Shown in pieces: positions 1-6,452 of a DNA stretch of 6,452 bases (its first letter is position 1; the number at the start of each line of letters is the position of its first letter). Source of the stretch: Acidithiobacillus sulfuriphilus. Lineage in GTDB: Bacteria; Pseudomonadota; Gammaproteobacteria; Acidithiobacillales; Acidithiobacillaceae. The DNA lies in NCBI RefSeq assembly GCF_003721225.1, contig NZ_RIZI01000088.1, positions 1 through 6,452 on the forward strand, written 5' to 3'. The translations under genes and the position numbers were made by a program. The notes under the pieces are model-generated. The model worked only from the letters and a program-made list of their open reading frames with translations, made no database searches and was not told where the DNA came from.

Positions 1-727
1 CGACCTCAGAGCGATCGGCGGTAGTGCCCGCCGTGAGCTGGTCACGGATGGGTTCCACCATGCCATAGGGAATGCAGATGTGAAAGGTCCCGCTCCCCGA
101 CTCCAGTTCGACATCGAAGCCCGTCGTAATCACCACTTCCGTCGGCGTGGCGATGTTGACAAACTGCGGATTCACCTCCGATCGGATCAGTTCGGGTGCC
201 AAGTTGGTGACGGGGGTCCACGCCGCCTTGAAATCCTTGAATACCAGGTCCAACAGGCGGCGGATGATGCGCTGCTCCAGTGGCGTGAACTCCCGGCCTT
301 CGATGCGGGCGTGAAAACGCCCATCGCCCCCGAAGTAATTATCCACCACGGCAAAAATGAGCCGTGGGTCAAATATGAACAGGGCCGTTCCCCGCAGAGG
401 CTTGATCTGCACCATGTTGATATTGCTGGGTACAACAAGATTGCGAATAAATTCACTATATTTCAGCAGGCGCACCGGTCCCACCGATATTTCTGCGGAG
501 CGCCGCAAAAAATTGAACAGACTGACCCGCCATAAACGGGCAAAACGCTCATTGATGACTTCCAGGGTGGGCATCCGCCCGCGTACGATCCGATCCTGGT
601 TGGCCAGATCATACTTACGTATGCCGCCCTGCGCCTCGGGGGCTTCGGCCTCGGTGTCAATGTCACCACCGGCGAGCCCCTTGAAGAGGGCATCCACCTC
701 TTCTTGGGAAAGGATATCCTGTGCCAT
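1..727 (-). CDS. fliM: FliM, flagellar motor switch protein (C-terminus cut off by window edge)
   Basis: FliM is the middle layer of the cytoplasmic C-ring. It binds FliG above and FliN below, and phosphorylated CheY docks on its N-terminus to change rotation direction. The gene starts at the ATG at 727 and stays open for 242 codons to the window edge. The family is about 330 residues, so roughly the last quarter (FliG/FliN-proximal SpoA-like domain) lies outside. Residues 5-16 (ILSQEEVDALFK) match the conserved CheY-binding peptide. Residues 131-150 hold the FliM middle-domain signature, with GGDG at 133-136 followed by RFHARIEGREFTPLEQR. The segment VNPQFVNIATPTEVV near residue 186 is also typical. 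A weak GGCGG lies 4 bases before the start. The fliK stop is 15 bases upstream, so the two are surely cotranscribed. FliL, which usually precedes FliM, is absent. The family assignment is secure. Confidence 0.97.
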   Translation of the reverse strand, partial: MAQDILSQEEVDALFKGLAGGDIDTEAEAPEAQGGIRKYDLANQDRIVRGRMPTLEVINERFARLWRVSLFNFLRRSAEISVGPVRLLKYSEFIRNLVVPSNINMVQIKPLRGTALFIFDPRLIFAVVDNYFGGDGRFHARIEGREFTPLEQRIIRRLLDLVFKDFKAAWTPVTNLAPELIRSEVNPQFVNIATPTEVVITTGFDVELESGSGTFHICIPYGMVEPIRDQLTAGTTADRSEV

Positions 728-742
728 TAATCCGCCGGGCCG

Positions 743-2002
743 TTACGCAAAGGTATTCACCAAACCCAACTGCACCCGAGCCGCCACGGGCGCAGCGCCG
801 ACCTCATCAATGGACCCGGGGCGCCGGCCTTGGGGAGACTTGCCGCGGGGGAAAGCGCCTCCACCGCCATCGGCCGTTACCACGGCCTGACCCAACTGCA
901 ACCCTGCCGCCGCAAAACCGGCCTGCAATTGCGGCAAGGCCGCTGCAATGGCTTCGCGCACGACCGGGTGCGGGGAGATGAAGAAGGCATTGGCCTGTCC
1001 CTGCTGCAGATCCAGATGCACATCCAGAGGCCCCAGATGGGGTGGATTCAGATGCAAGGTGGCCTGCTGGAGGTTGTTCCCCGCAAAAAACAGCAATTGT
1101 TGCCCCAGGGCATTCCCCCATTCGGGGGCGGTCGATACGGTTGGCGCCAGGGTAGCCGCCGCGGCACTCACCGGCCCGGCAGTCACCAGGGGCGGCGCCG
1201 ACAACAGGGGACTGGGACCCCCGGGCGCTGCCCCGCTACCCTGGAGCGAAGACGGATCCAGCAGGGAGGGAGTGCCGCTGCCGGCTGACGCCGCTCCCTT
1301 GTCGCTATGGGCTGCCGCCGCCAGCAATGGTCCCCCAAGCAACTCGCTCAGCACCGCTGACGGGTGCCCGGCCGTTGCCCCTGCGGGGGCCGGCGTCTGG
1401 CCTTGGGCATCGCTGCCGGAGGGCGCTGCATCTGCCCGGAGGCTTTTTGTCGTCAGGGCGGACAGGGTTTGGCCAAAAGCTGGGCTGGGGGGCATGGCCG
1501 CAGGCGGCGCACCGGACGGCGAAGGCTGGCTTACCACCGCGCCTGCCGCAGCCAGGGACGGCACCGGAGGCGCCCTCCCCGCATCCGGGCGGAAGGGTAC
1601 CGCTGCACCTTGGGCCTGCGCCGGGGCCGCCCCAGCCGCTGCGGTTGCCGTGGCCGGCAGGGCCGACGGCGGAACGGGGGCCGGGGCGGCAAAAAGCGGC
1701 GTGGGGGCCGGCGGCAATGCCTTGCCGTCCGGCTGATCTTTGGCGTCCTTTCCCAGGGGTTTTTTGCTCAATGCCGCCACTGCGGAGGGCGTTGGTTCGG
1801 ACGGAGCGGATGGCGGAGCGGCAGTTTCCTGCGCCCCAGGACCCGCCCTGGCCGGCGGCGCCGCAGCGGGCATTTGCCGGCCCATTACCGTCGCAAAAGG
1901 CTCCGCGGCAGCCTTTGGCGGAGCACCGTTGCCGCCATTGACGGCCGGGCTGGAGGGGGGGGTCGCCGCTACCGGGTTCATTGCTTCAGGCGCCATGGCC
2001 AT
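743..2002 (-). CDS. fliK: FliK, flagellar hook-length control protein
   Basis: FliK is secreted during hook assembly. It acts as the ruler that sets hook length and then switches the export gate from hook to filament substrates through its C-terminal domain. The 419-residue product is close to the enterobacterial length of about 405. Residues 1-290 are low-complexity and very rich in Ala, Pro, Gly and Ser, as is usual for the unstructured ruler part. Residues about 295-375 form the Flg_hook domain: WGNALGQQLLFF, then ATLHLNPPHLGPLDVHLDL at about 314-332, then PVVREAIAAALPQLQAGFAAAGL. The position that is often Glu in LNPPELGPL is His322 here. A Gly/Arg-rich tail follows. An in-frame TGA lies just upstream of the first ATG. 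That ATG (2002) has GTGAG only 2 bases away, whereas the third codon, ATG at 1996, has it at 8 bases, so 1996 may be the true start. The fliJ stop is 39 bases upstream. Confidence 0.93.
   Translation of the reverse strand: MAMAPEAMNPVAATPPSSPAVNGGNGAPPKAAAEPFATVMGRQMPAAAPPARAGPGAQETAAPPSAPSEPTPSAVAALSKKPLGKDAKDQPDGKALPPAPTPLFAAPAPVPPSALPATATAAAGAAPAQAQGAAVPFRPDAGRAPPVPSLAAAGAVVSQPSPSGAPPAAMPPSPAFGQTLSALTTKSLRADAAPSGSDAQGQTPAPAGATAGHPSAVLSELLGGPLLAAAAHSDKGAASAGSGTPSLLDPSSLQGSGAAPGGPSPLLSAPPLVTAGPVSAAAATLAPTVSTAPEWGNALGQQLLFFAGNNLQQATLHLNPPHLGPLDVHLDLQQGQANAFFISPHPVVREAIAAALPQLQAGFAAAGLQLGQAVVTADGGGGAFPRGKSPQGRRPGSIDEVGAAPVAARVQLGLVNTFA
1955..1962 (-). repeat. C8 homopolymer tract near the 5' end of fliK
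   Basis: The coding strand has eight C in a row, spanning the codons for Thr-Pro-Pro-Ser at about residues 14-17 of FliK. It is the longest single-base run noticed in the window. A length change of one base would shift the fliK frame almost at its start. Whether the tract varies in length cannot be told from one sequence. Confidence 0.6.
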
Positions 2003-2041
2003 TACTCACGTTGTGCTTGTCCACCCTGCCTCTAGCAAAAA

Positions 2042-2491
2042 TCACGCCATTATCTGAAGACGACTTGCAGCCCGCTGCGCCCATTCATCCAGTTCCTTTT
2101 GCATTTGCTGCAATTGCTGCGCATGCCGCAGGTTCTCGGCCCGGCGTAACAAGCCGGTCAGGGCCTGTTCACGGCCCCTTGCGCTCAGCCATTGCCGCTG
2201 CAAAATAGCGGCCTGTTGACGATGGCGACCCAAGGATTCCTGCTGCACCGCCACCACTTGGTCCAACTGGGCGATGAAGGCCCGCATTTCCCGTGCCTGT
2301 GCGCTCCATACGCCAACGCGCTCGGCATTCTGCGCTTCCTCCCGATAATGCGCCACATAACGCCCCAGGAGGGCGAGCTTGTTTTGCGCGTCGAGGAGCA
2401 TGGCCTGCTGACGGGCCAGGGCCTGGGCGGCATCTATTCGGGTAGCATCGGCCTTTTGCTGCAGGTAGCGGATGGCGTCCGTTTTAGCCAT
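2042..2491 (-). CDS. fliJ: FliJ, flagellar type III export chaperone/stalk protein
   Basis: FliJ is the small coiled-coil stalk that sits in the FliI ATPase hexamer, contacts FlhA and recycles export chaperones. It resembles the gamma subunit of F-type ATPase. The product is 149 residues, against 147 in E. coli. It is highly charged and Gln-rich with no Pro or long hydrophobic run, and reads as two long helices (about residues 4-50 and 65-145), as expected of an antiparallel coiled coil. The end carries LDEWAQRAASR, which parallels the conserved C-terminal DEFAQRAAMR of enterobacterial FliJ. The start is the ATG at 2491. It has GGAGG at 2501-2505 with a 9-base spacer and overlaps the end of fliI by 8 bases. 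The reading frame continues upstream to 2692, but that extension lies wholly within fliI and has no FliJ character. The assignment rests on length, position and the C-terminal motif. Confidence 0.93.
   Translation of the reverse strand: MAKTDAIRYLQQKADATRIDAAQALARQQAMLLDAQNKLALLGRYVAHYREEAQNAERVGVWSAQAREMRAFIAQLDQVVAVQQESLGRHRQQAAILQRQWLSARGREQALTGLLRRAENLRHAQQLQQMQKELDEWAQRAASRLQIMA
2484..2491 (-). other. fliI-fliJ 8-base gene overlap
   Basis: The sequence ATGGCTAA contains both the fliJ start (ATG) and the fliI stop (TAA) in different frames. With the ribosome site just upstream, this is a typical arrangement for coupled translation of the ATPase and its stalk. Confidence 0.85.
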
Positions 2492-3860
2492 GATCCATGG
2501 CCTCCATGTAGGGAGCCATGACCGTGGCCAACTGCTCCCGGCTGCCGGTGAGGGATACGGCTTCCCGCTGATCCTGGCGGAGGAATCCGACAATGCCGGC
2601 ATGGGCCTGAACCGCCTGATCCAGCAACGGATCCATCCCCGGAGTGTAGGCCCCCACGGCGATGAGGTCCTGATGCTCGCGATAACGCGCATAAAGGGCC
2701 TTGAGCCGATGCAGGCGCCGCAGGTCTTCTGGCGCGACGATCTTGGGCATGACCCGGCTGATGGATGCCTCCAGGTCTATGGCCGGATAATGCCCCTGTT
2801 CGGCCAGGGCGCGCGACAAGACGATATGCCCGTCGAGGACGGCCCGGGCGTTATCGGCAATGGGATCCTGCTGATCATCTCCTTCCATCAGGACCGTATA
2901 GAAGGCCGTAATGCTGCCGCCGCCCTCGGGCCCATTGCCGGTACGCTCGACCAAGGCCGGCAGCCGGGCAAAAACCGACGGGGGGTAACCACGGGTGGCG
3001 GGCGGCTCGCCCACCGCCAGGGCGATCTCGCGCTGGGCCATGGCATAGCGGGTCAGGGAATCCATGAGGAGCAGGACATGCTTGCCCTGATCCCGGAAAT
3101 ATTCGGCGATGGCGGTGGCCAAGTGGGCGCCGCGGATACGGGTGAGGGCAGGTACATCCGCCGGAGCCGCGACGACCACGGCCCGGGAGCGCCCTTCCGC
3201 CCCGAGGATCTCTTCAATGAATTCCTTGACTTCCCGACCCCGTTCGCCGATCAACCCGACGACGATGATGTCGGCATCGGTATGCCGCGCCATCATCCCC
3301 AGCAACACGCTTTTCCCCACGCCACTGCCGGCAAAAAGTCCCATACGCGCCCCGCGGCCCACGGTAAACAGGGCATTGATGGCCCGTACCCCCACATCCA
3401 GGGGACGCTGCACCGGCGCTCTCTGCATGGGATTGAGAGGCGTTCCCAGAAGGGGTACATAGCGCTCGGTGAGGACCGGGCCCCGGCCGTCCAGCACCTG
3501 CCCCTGGCCATCGACGATCCGGCCCAGAAGATGCGCGCCCACCCCCGCCTGGGCCTGGCCGGGAAGGGGTTGGACGCGGGCGCCGGGAGCCACTCCCTGC
3601 AAATCGCCCGCCGCCATGAGCTGCAGGCGATCGCCATGGAAACCCACCACTTCGGCATCGATGCCCCGGTGATGGCCGCCTTCCACCCGGCAGCGGGTGC
3701 CAACACTGGCATCAAAGCCCTCGGCTTCCAGCACCAGGCCGATCATGCGCACCAGCCGTCCACTCGCCAGCAGCGGCGGGAATTGCCGCGGCAGCCGCCC
3801 CTGCAGGTTCTGCAGACAGGCCGCCCAGGCCGCCTGCCGGTCGGCGAAGGGCGGCATCAT
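2484..3860 (-). CDS. fliI: FliI, flagellum-specific export ATPase
   Basis: FliI is the hexameric ATPase at the base of the flagellar type III export apparatus. It is related to the F1 beta subunit, is held by FliH and stirred by FliJ, and helps unload export substrates. The 458 residues match the family (457 in E. coli). Visible motifs are the Walker A loop AGSGVGKS at 177-184 (Lys183, Ser184), the catalytic Glu in GERGREV (Glu206), and Walker B HVLLLMDSLTR at 261-271 (Asp267). The family block ALAVGEPPATRGYPPSVF (281-298) follows, then GSITAFYTVLMEGDD and the DGHIVLSRALAEQGHYPAID segment. All key residues are present, so the enzyme should be active. The N-terminal beta-barrel part (about 20-110) is followed by the ATPase core and a helical C-terminal domain. 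The first ATG at 3860 overlaps the fliH stop as ATGA. A second ATG follows directly. GGGGCGG at 3868-3874 is a weak ribosome site, so translation is probably coupled to fliH. Confidence 0.98.
   Translation of the reverse strand: MMPPFADRQAAWAACLQNLQGRLPRQFPPLLASGRLVRMIGLVLEAEGFDASVGTRCRVEGGHHRGIDAEVVGFHGDRLQLMAAGDLQGVAPGARVQPLPGQAQAGVGAHLLGRIVDGQGQVLDGRGPVLTERYVPLLGTPLNPMQRAPVQRPLDVGVRAINALFTVGRGARMGLFAGSGVGKSVLLGMMARHTDADIIVVGLIGERGREVKEFIEEILGAEGRSRAVVVAAPADVPALTRIRGAHLATAIAEYFRDQGKHVLLLMDSLTRYAMAQREIALAVGEPPATRGYPPSVFARLPALVERTGNGPEGGGSITAFYTVLMEGDDQQDPIADNARAVLDGHIVLSRALAEQGHYPAIDLEASISRVMPKIVAPEDLRRLHRLKALYARYREHQDLIAVGAYTPGMDPLLDQAVQAHAGIVGFLRQDQREAVSLTGSREQLATVMAPYMEAMDHG
2501..2505 (-). 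promoter_or_regulatory. Ribosome binding site of fliJ
   Basis: GGAGG on the minus strand, 9 bases before the fliJ ATG at 2491, lies inside the last codons of fliI. It separates the true 149-residue FliJ from the longer open frame that begins at 2692. Confidence 0.7.
3857..3860 (-). other. fliH-fliI ATGA overlap
   Basis: The four bases ATGA hold the fliI start and the fliH stop (TGA). The ribosome site in front of fliI is weak (GGGGCGG), so fliI translation probably relies on ribosomes finishing fliH. That would help match the amounts of ATPase and its regulator. Confidence 0.85.
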
Positions 3861-4615
3861 GGGAAGGCCGCCCCAAAAAGCTGTTCCAGCGCCTGCCGCC
3901 AGCGTGTTTCCAGGCGCAGATCCAGCACCGACGCCGCGTCACCCACGCCCCTCCGGTGCCAGCGCCGGTCCGGCCGTGCGCCGTCGTCATCGATCCGGGC
4001 CGCGAGCACAGGCCCGCCGCGCTCCAGTTCCTCATCCGCTTCCAGCAGCACCCCCTCCTCCACCAGTTCCGGCGCCAAACGCTCCACCAGGGCGAGATCC
4101 TCGGGGTGGAGGCGAATGCTCGGGTTGGCGCTGCGCAGGGGCAGGGCCTCCAGGGCCTCCCGCAACAATGGGAGCAGAGACTCCGGCCGCATCCGCAAGT
4201 CGCTGCGGATCACCTGCCGCGCCACTTCCAGGGCCAGGGCCAGCAGCGCCTCCTCCACGGCGGCATCCAGATCCCGCAAAGGCCGGCCGAAACCCAGCAC
4301 CAGCGCCTTGAGCATTTCGGCATCCTGGCGCGCAGCGGTCATGCCGGCCTCCCTGCCGGCGCTCAAGCCTGCAGCGTAACCGTTTTGATATCCCTGTTGC
4401 CGCCCCTCCGCTTCCGCCCGCGCATACATCAGCTCCAGATCGTCAGCCGTGGGCAATGGCACGGCCGCCGGGGACAACTCCGCGCCGGCACTTTCCATCG
4501 CCTGCCCTGCGGATGGCTTGGACCCCCCTCCGGGCGACATGGCCGGTGGGTCCCAGCGGCGCATGCTGGTGATCTCTTCGCGGGTAATGACGCCCCCTGT
4601 AGGTGTCTTGATCAC
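3857..4615 (-). CDS. fliH: FliH, export ATPase regulator/stator
   Basis: FliH dimers bind FliI, restrain its ATPase activity and tether it to FliN/FliM in the C-ring. They are equivalent to the peripheral stalk of F-type ATPase. The 252 residues are slightly more than in E. coli (235). The N-terminus GVITREEITSMRRWDPPAM (residues 8-26) resembles the FliH start in other proteobacteria. A Pro/Ser/Gly linker (about 27-55) follows, then a helix with six glycines spaced every four residues (71, 75, 79, 83, 87, 91), which is the known FliH GxxxG repeat. The conserved FliI-binding region follows, including EEALLALALEVARQVI near 121-136. The protein ends with ETRWRQALEQLF, similar to the family ending SVATRWQEL. 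The loop just before this (about 209-230) appears longer than in E. coli. The start is a GTG at 4615 with GGGGAGG 8 bases upstream. The frame is open further up, to a stop overlapping the fliG end, but contains no ATG, GTG or TTG there. Confidence 0.94.
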   Translation of the reverse strand: MIKTPTGGVITREEITSMRRWDPPAMSPGGGSKPSAGQAMESAGAELSPAAVPLPTADDLELMYARAEAEGRQQGYQNGYAAGLSAGREAGMTAARQDAEMLKALVLGFGRPLRDLDAAVEEALLALALEVARQVIRSDLRMRPESLLPLLREALEALPLRSANPSIRLHPEDLALVERLAPELVEEGVLLEADEELERGGPVLAARIDDDGARPDRRWHRRGVGDAASVLDLRLETRWRQALEQLFGAAFP

Positions 4616-4623
4616 CAGCGGAT

Positions 4624-4630
4624 CCTCCCC
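4624..4630 (-). promoter_or_regulatory. Ribosome binding site that fixes the GTG start of fliH
   Basis: GGGGAGG on the minus strand stands 8 bases before the GTG at 4615. There is no ATG in frame between the upstream stop and this point, so this site decides the fliH start. Confidence 0.75.
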
Positions 4631-4648
4631 GATAACCCTTGGTCTGTG

Positions 4649-4656
4649 CTCCTCCT
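4649..4656 (-). promoter_or_regulatory. Second, unpaired Shine-Dalgarno-like sequence in the fliG-fliH gap
   Basis: AGGAGGAG on the minus strand is a near-perfect match to the anti-Shine-Dalgarno partner. It sits 33 bases before the fliH GTG and has no ATG, GTG or TTG at a usable distance. It may act as a standby or ribosome-loading site for fliH, or be chance. The sequence is clear but its role is not known. Confidence 0.35.
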
Positions 4657-4673
4657 GAGGCGGTACCGATCCA

Positions 4674-5684
4674 TCAGATCATAGCCTCCCCAGCCCCGCC
4701 CCCCAGGCTGATCTGCCCGGCAGCGTCGAGGCGGGAGGCGATCTGCAGGATCGCCTTTTGCGACGCTTCCACCTCGCTGACCCGCACCGGCCCCTTCGCC
4801 TCCAGATCGTCACGCAGCATTTCCGCCGCGCGCTTGGACATGTTGTTGAAAAACTTGTCGCGCAACCCCGGATTGGCCCCTTTCAGGGCGGTGATCAGGT
4901 TCTCCGAAGGGATCTCGCGCAGGAGGGTCTGCATGCTGCGGTCATCCAGCTTGATGAGGTCGTCAAAGACGAACATCTTCTCCTGCACCTTCTCCGCCAG
5001 TTCGCTGTCGGCTTCCCGGATCTTATCGATGATGTCGGCACTGAAACTGCCCTCCAGCCGGTTCAGGATGTCGGCGGCGGCCTTGGGACCCCCAAGGGTC
5101 GCCACCTGGAGATTCTGCGCTTCCCCGGAGAGCTGCTCTTCCAGGATATCGTTCAGTTCACGAATGGCCGCCGGCTGCACCGTCTCCAGGCTAGCCAGGC
5201 GTAGCATGGCCTCGCCCGCCTGGCGCGGGGGGAGGTGATGAATGACGTCACTGGCCTGCTCCGGTTCCATGTAGGCGAGAATCATGGCCAGGACCTGTGG
5301 ATGTTCCAGCTTGATGAGATCGGCAATGGAGCGGCCATCCATCCATTTGAGGTTCTCCAGGCCACTGGCCTCGCCGCCATGGAGGATCCGGTCGATGAGG
5401 TTCCCCGCCTTGTCGGCACCGAGGGCCTTGGTGAGCATACCGCGAATATATTGGTCGCTGCCCACGCCAAGGGAGGTTTGCCGTTCCAGGCGCGCACGAA
5501 AATCCTGCAGGACCGTTTGCGCCTGGTCCGTGGAAATGCGCGACAGGCGCGCCATGGCGGCGCCGAGCTTCTGCACCTCCCGGGGACCCAGATGGCGCAT
5601 GAGCTCCGCCGCCTCATCCTCCCCCAGACTCAGGAGGAGGATGGCACTGCGATCCAGGCCGTTAAGCTCCACGCTCTCGGTCAT
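4674..5684 (-). CDS. fliG: FliG, flagellar motor switch/rotor protein
   Basis: FliG links the FliF ring to FliM and makes the electrostatic contact with the MotA stator that generates torque. The 336 residues match the family (331 in E. coli). Residues 1-100 are the FliF-binding domain, beginning LNGLDRSAILLLSLGEDEAA. The middle domain carries the FliM-binding EHPQ motif at 127-130. The C-terminal domain has the MFVF hinge at 237-240, then DDRSMQTLLREI. The charged torque residues known from E. coli (K264, R281, D288, D289, R297) have counterparts at Lys268, Arg285, Asp292, Asp293 and Arg301, so the rotor surface looks fully functional. The start is the ATG at 5684, with AAGGAG 10 bases upstream, inside the end of fliF. 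The 23-base overlap with fliF suggests translational coupling, which fits the 1:1 FliF-FliG binding. The fliH start is 58 bases downstream. Confidence 0.98.
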   Translation of the reverse strand: MTESVELNGLDRSAILLLSLGEDEAAELMRHLGPREVQKLGAAMARLSRISTDQAQTVLQDFRARLERQTSLGVGSDQYIRGMLTKALGADKAGNLIDRILHGGEASGLENLKWMDGRSIADLIKLEHPQVLAMILAYMEPEQASDVIHHLPPRQAGEAMLRLASLETVQPAAIRELNDILEEQLSGEAQNLQVATLGGPKAAADILNRLEGSFSADIIDKIREADSELAEKVQEKMFVFDDLIKLDDRSMQTLLREIPSENLITALKGANPGLRDKFFNNMSKRAAEMLRDDLEAKGPVRVSEVEASQKAILQIASRLDAAGQISLGGGAGEAMI

Positions 5685-6452
5685 TGGCTAACCACTCCTT
5701 CACCACTTGTGCCGCCCGTCCCGCATCCTGCATCACCAGTTGCCGGGCCACGTAGAGATCGGTTTCGAGGGGGTTCCCCGGCAGCACGATGGGTTCATGA
5801 TGTTCGGCGGCCCTGACGATGGCAGGCTCCGTTCGCGGAGCGGGATGCTCCCCTCCCCCAGCCGCCTTTGCCCCCCCTTCCGTCTCCAAAGTAGGGGCCT
5901 GTTCCCGGCGTCGCCGCAACATGGGCCGGACCACCCCGAAGTAGAGCAGGAGCCCAAGGATCAGCAGCACTCCGTAGCGCAAGACCCCATCCGCGAAGGT
6001 CAGGAACCAGCCTTGCTTCCACCAGGCCACCGCACTGGGGGCCGCCTCTGCGGTGAAGGGCATATTCACCACCTTGACGGTATCACCCCGTTGCTGGCTA
6101 TAACCGATGGCGTCTTCCACCAACTGCTGTACCTGGGCCAGTTGTGCGGCGCTCAAGGGTCGCACTGTAACCTTGCCGTTGGCCCCTTCCACGGTCCGGT
6201 CGTTGACCAACACCGCCACCGACAGGCGCTTCACCATCCCTACGGGCTGTACGGTATGGGTGATGGTCTTGTCCAGATCATAGTTGGTGGTCTGATCGCT
6301 GCTGCTCTGGGTGGGCGCCAGCATCTTCAGGGTGGGCCCCAGGGCCATCAAATCGCCCGGGGACATGGCCGAGGCCACGGGCGCCGTCAGCGGCGCCACC
6401 GCCACTCCCGGCGGTTGATTGGACAGGGCGCCGGGCACGCCATAGGAGCCCG
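5662..6452 (-). CDS. fliF: FliF, MS-ring protein (N-terminal half outside the window)
   Basis: FliF builds the MS ring in the inner membrane, the first structure of the basal body and the mount for FliG and the export gate. The frame is open to the right edge with no start inside, giving the last 262 residues of a protein usually about 550 long. The first visible residues GSYGVPGALSNQPP are the family signature that follows the ring-building domains. NYDLDKTITHTVQPVG (56-71 of the fragment) and KRLSVAVLVN match the second conserved periplasmic region, and RGDTVKVVNMPF follows. The second membrane helix is at about 156-174 (VLRYGVLLILGLLLYFGVV) and is followed by an RRRR cluster marking the cytoplasmic side. 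A Gly/Ala/Pro linker precedes the FliG-binding tail, LYVARQLVMQDAGRAAQVVK onward. A GTG at 6438 is an internal Val codon, not a start. The stop at 5662 lies inside fliG. Confidence 0.97.
   Translation of the reverse strand, partial: GSYGVPGALSNQPPGVAVAPLTAPVASAMSPGDLMALGPTLKMLAPTQSSSDQTTNYDLDKTITHTVQPVGMVKRLSVAVLVNDRTVEGANGKVTVRPLSAAQLAQVQQLVEDAIGYSQQRGDTVKVVNMPFTAEAAPSAVAWWKQGWFLTFADGVLRYGVLLILGLLLYFGVVRPMLRRRREQAPTLETEGGAKAAGGGEHPAPRTEPAIVRAAEHHEPIVLPGNPLETDLYVARQLVMQDAGRAAQVVKEWLANDRERGA
5695..5700 (-). promoter_or_regulatory. Ribosome binding site of fliG
   Basis: AAGGAG on the minus strand lies 10 bases before the fliG ATG at 5684, within the last codons of fliF. It supports this ATG as the fliG start. 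Ribosomes finishing fliF pass directly over it, which fits coupled synthesis of the two ring partners. Confidence 0.7.

Noticed and set aside
80..890. Plus-strand open frames opposite fliM
   Set aside because: The minus strand here encodes an unmistakable FliM; the plus-strand translations have no recognisable motifs.
948..1736. Plus-strand open frames of 200-260 codons opposite fliK
   Set aside because: The low-complexity GC-rich sequence of fliK keeps several frames open at once. The minus-strand frame carries the FliK C-terminal domain; the plus-strand ones show no family features.
2003..2041. The fliJ-fliK gap as a possible promoter or terminator
   Set aside because: It is only 39 bases and shows no convincing hairpin with a T run and no clear -10/-35 pair.
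2492..2692. N-terminal extension of FliJ starting at 2692
   Set aside because: It is wholly inside the conserved end of fliI, has Trp/Arg/Pro-rich shadow composition, and the ATG at 2491 has a good ribosome site and gives the normal FliJ length.
2472..4379. A 635-codon open frame on the plus strand, antisense to fliI and fliH
   Set aside because: It lies opposite two clearly conserved genes, its translation is rich in Arg, His and Pro with no recognisable domain, and long antisense frames are expected in GC-rich coding DNA.
5871..5877. G7 run in the coding strand of fliF
   Set aside because: It codes Gly residues in a flexible Gly/Ala linker and is short for GC-rich DNA, so no slippage role is proposed.

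Overview
The window is a stretch of a bacterial flagellar operon. Every real gene lies on the minus strand, so transcription runs from the right edge of the window to the left. In that order the genes are fliF (3' part only), fliG, fliH, fliI, fliJ, fliK and fliM (5' part only). The DNA is GC-rich by eye and the proteins resemble the proteobacterial versions: enterobacterial-type FliI and FliJ lengths, a FliG with the full set of torque residues, and a FliM with a CheY-binding N-terminus. This points to a GC-rich proteobacterium of the gamma/beta type. An Acidithiobacillus-like acidophile is one guess, but the sequence alone does not fix the genus.

Layout from right to left: positions 6452-5662 hold the C-terminal half of FliF (MS ring). 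Positions 5684-4674 hold FliG (switch/rotor protein), whose start overlaps the fliF end by 23 bases. A 58-base gap with two Shine-Dalgarno-like sequences follows. FliH starts at a GTG at 4615 and ends at 3857, overlapping FliI (3860-2484) by 4 bases. FliI overlaps FliJ (2491-2042) by 8 bases. After 39 bases comes FliK (2002-743), then 15 bases, then FliM from 727 out through the left edge. Coding density is close to complete. No transcription terminator, promoter, RNA gene, mobile element or CRISPR array was seen.

The genes act together. FliF forms the membrane ring, and FliG binds its C-terminal tail. FliM joins FliG in the C-ring, where it receives CheY-P. FliH, FliI and FliJ are the stator, ATPase and stalk of the flagellar type III export apparatus. 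FliK measures hook length and switches export specificity. Gene order matches the classic fliFGHIJK plus fliLMNOPQR layout, except that fliL is absent between fliK and fliM.

I found no sign of an undescribed system. Points worth a second look are modest: the missing fliL, a C8 tract at the start of fliK, an unpaired perfect Shine-Dalgarno sequence before fliH, an apparently longer loop near the FliH C-terminus, and a regular GxxxG helix in FliH.
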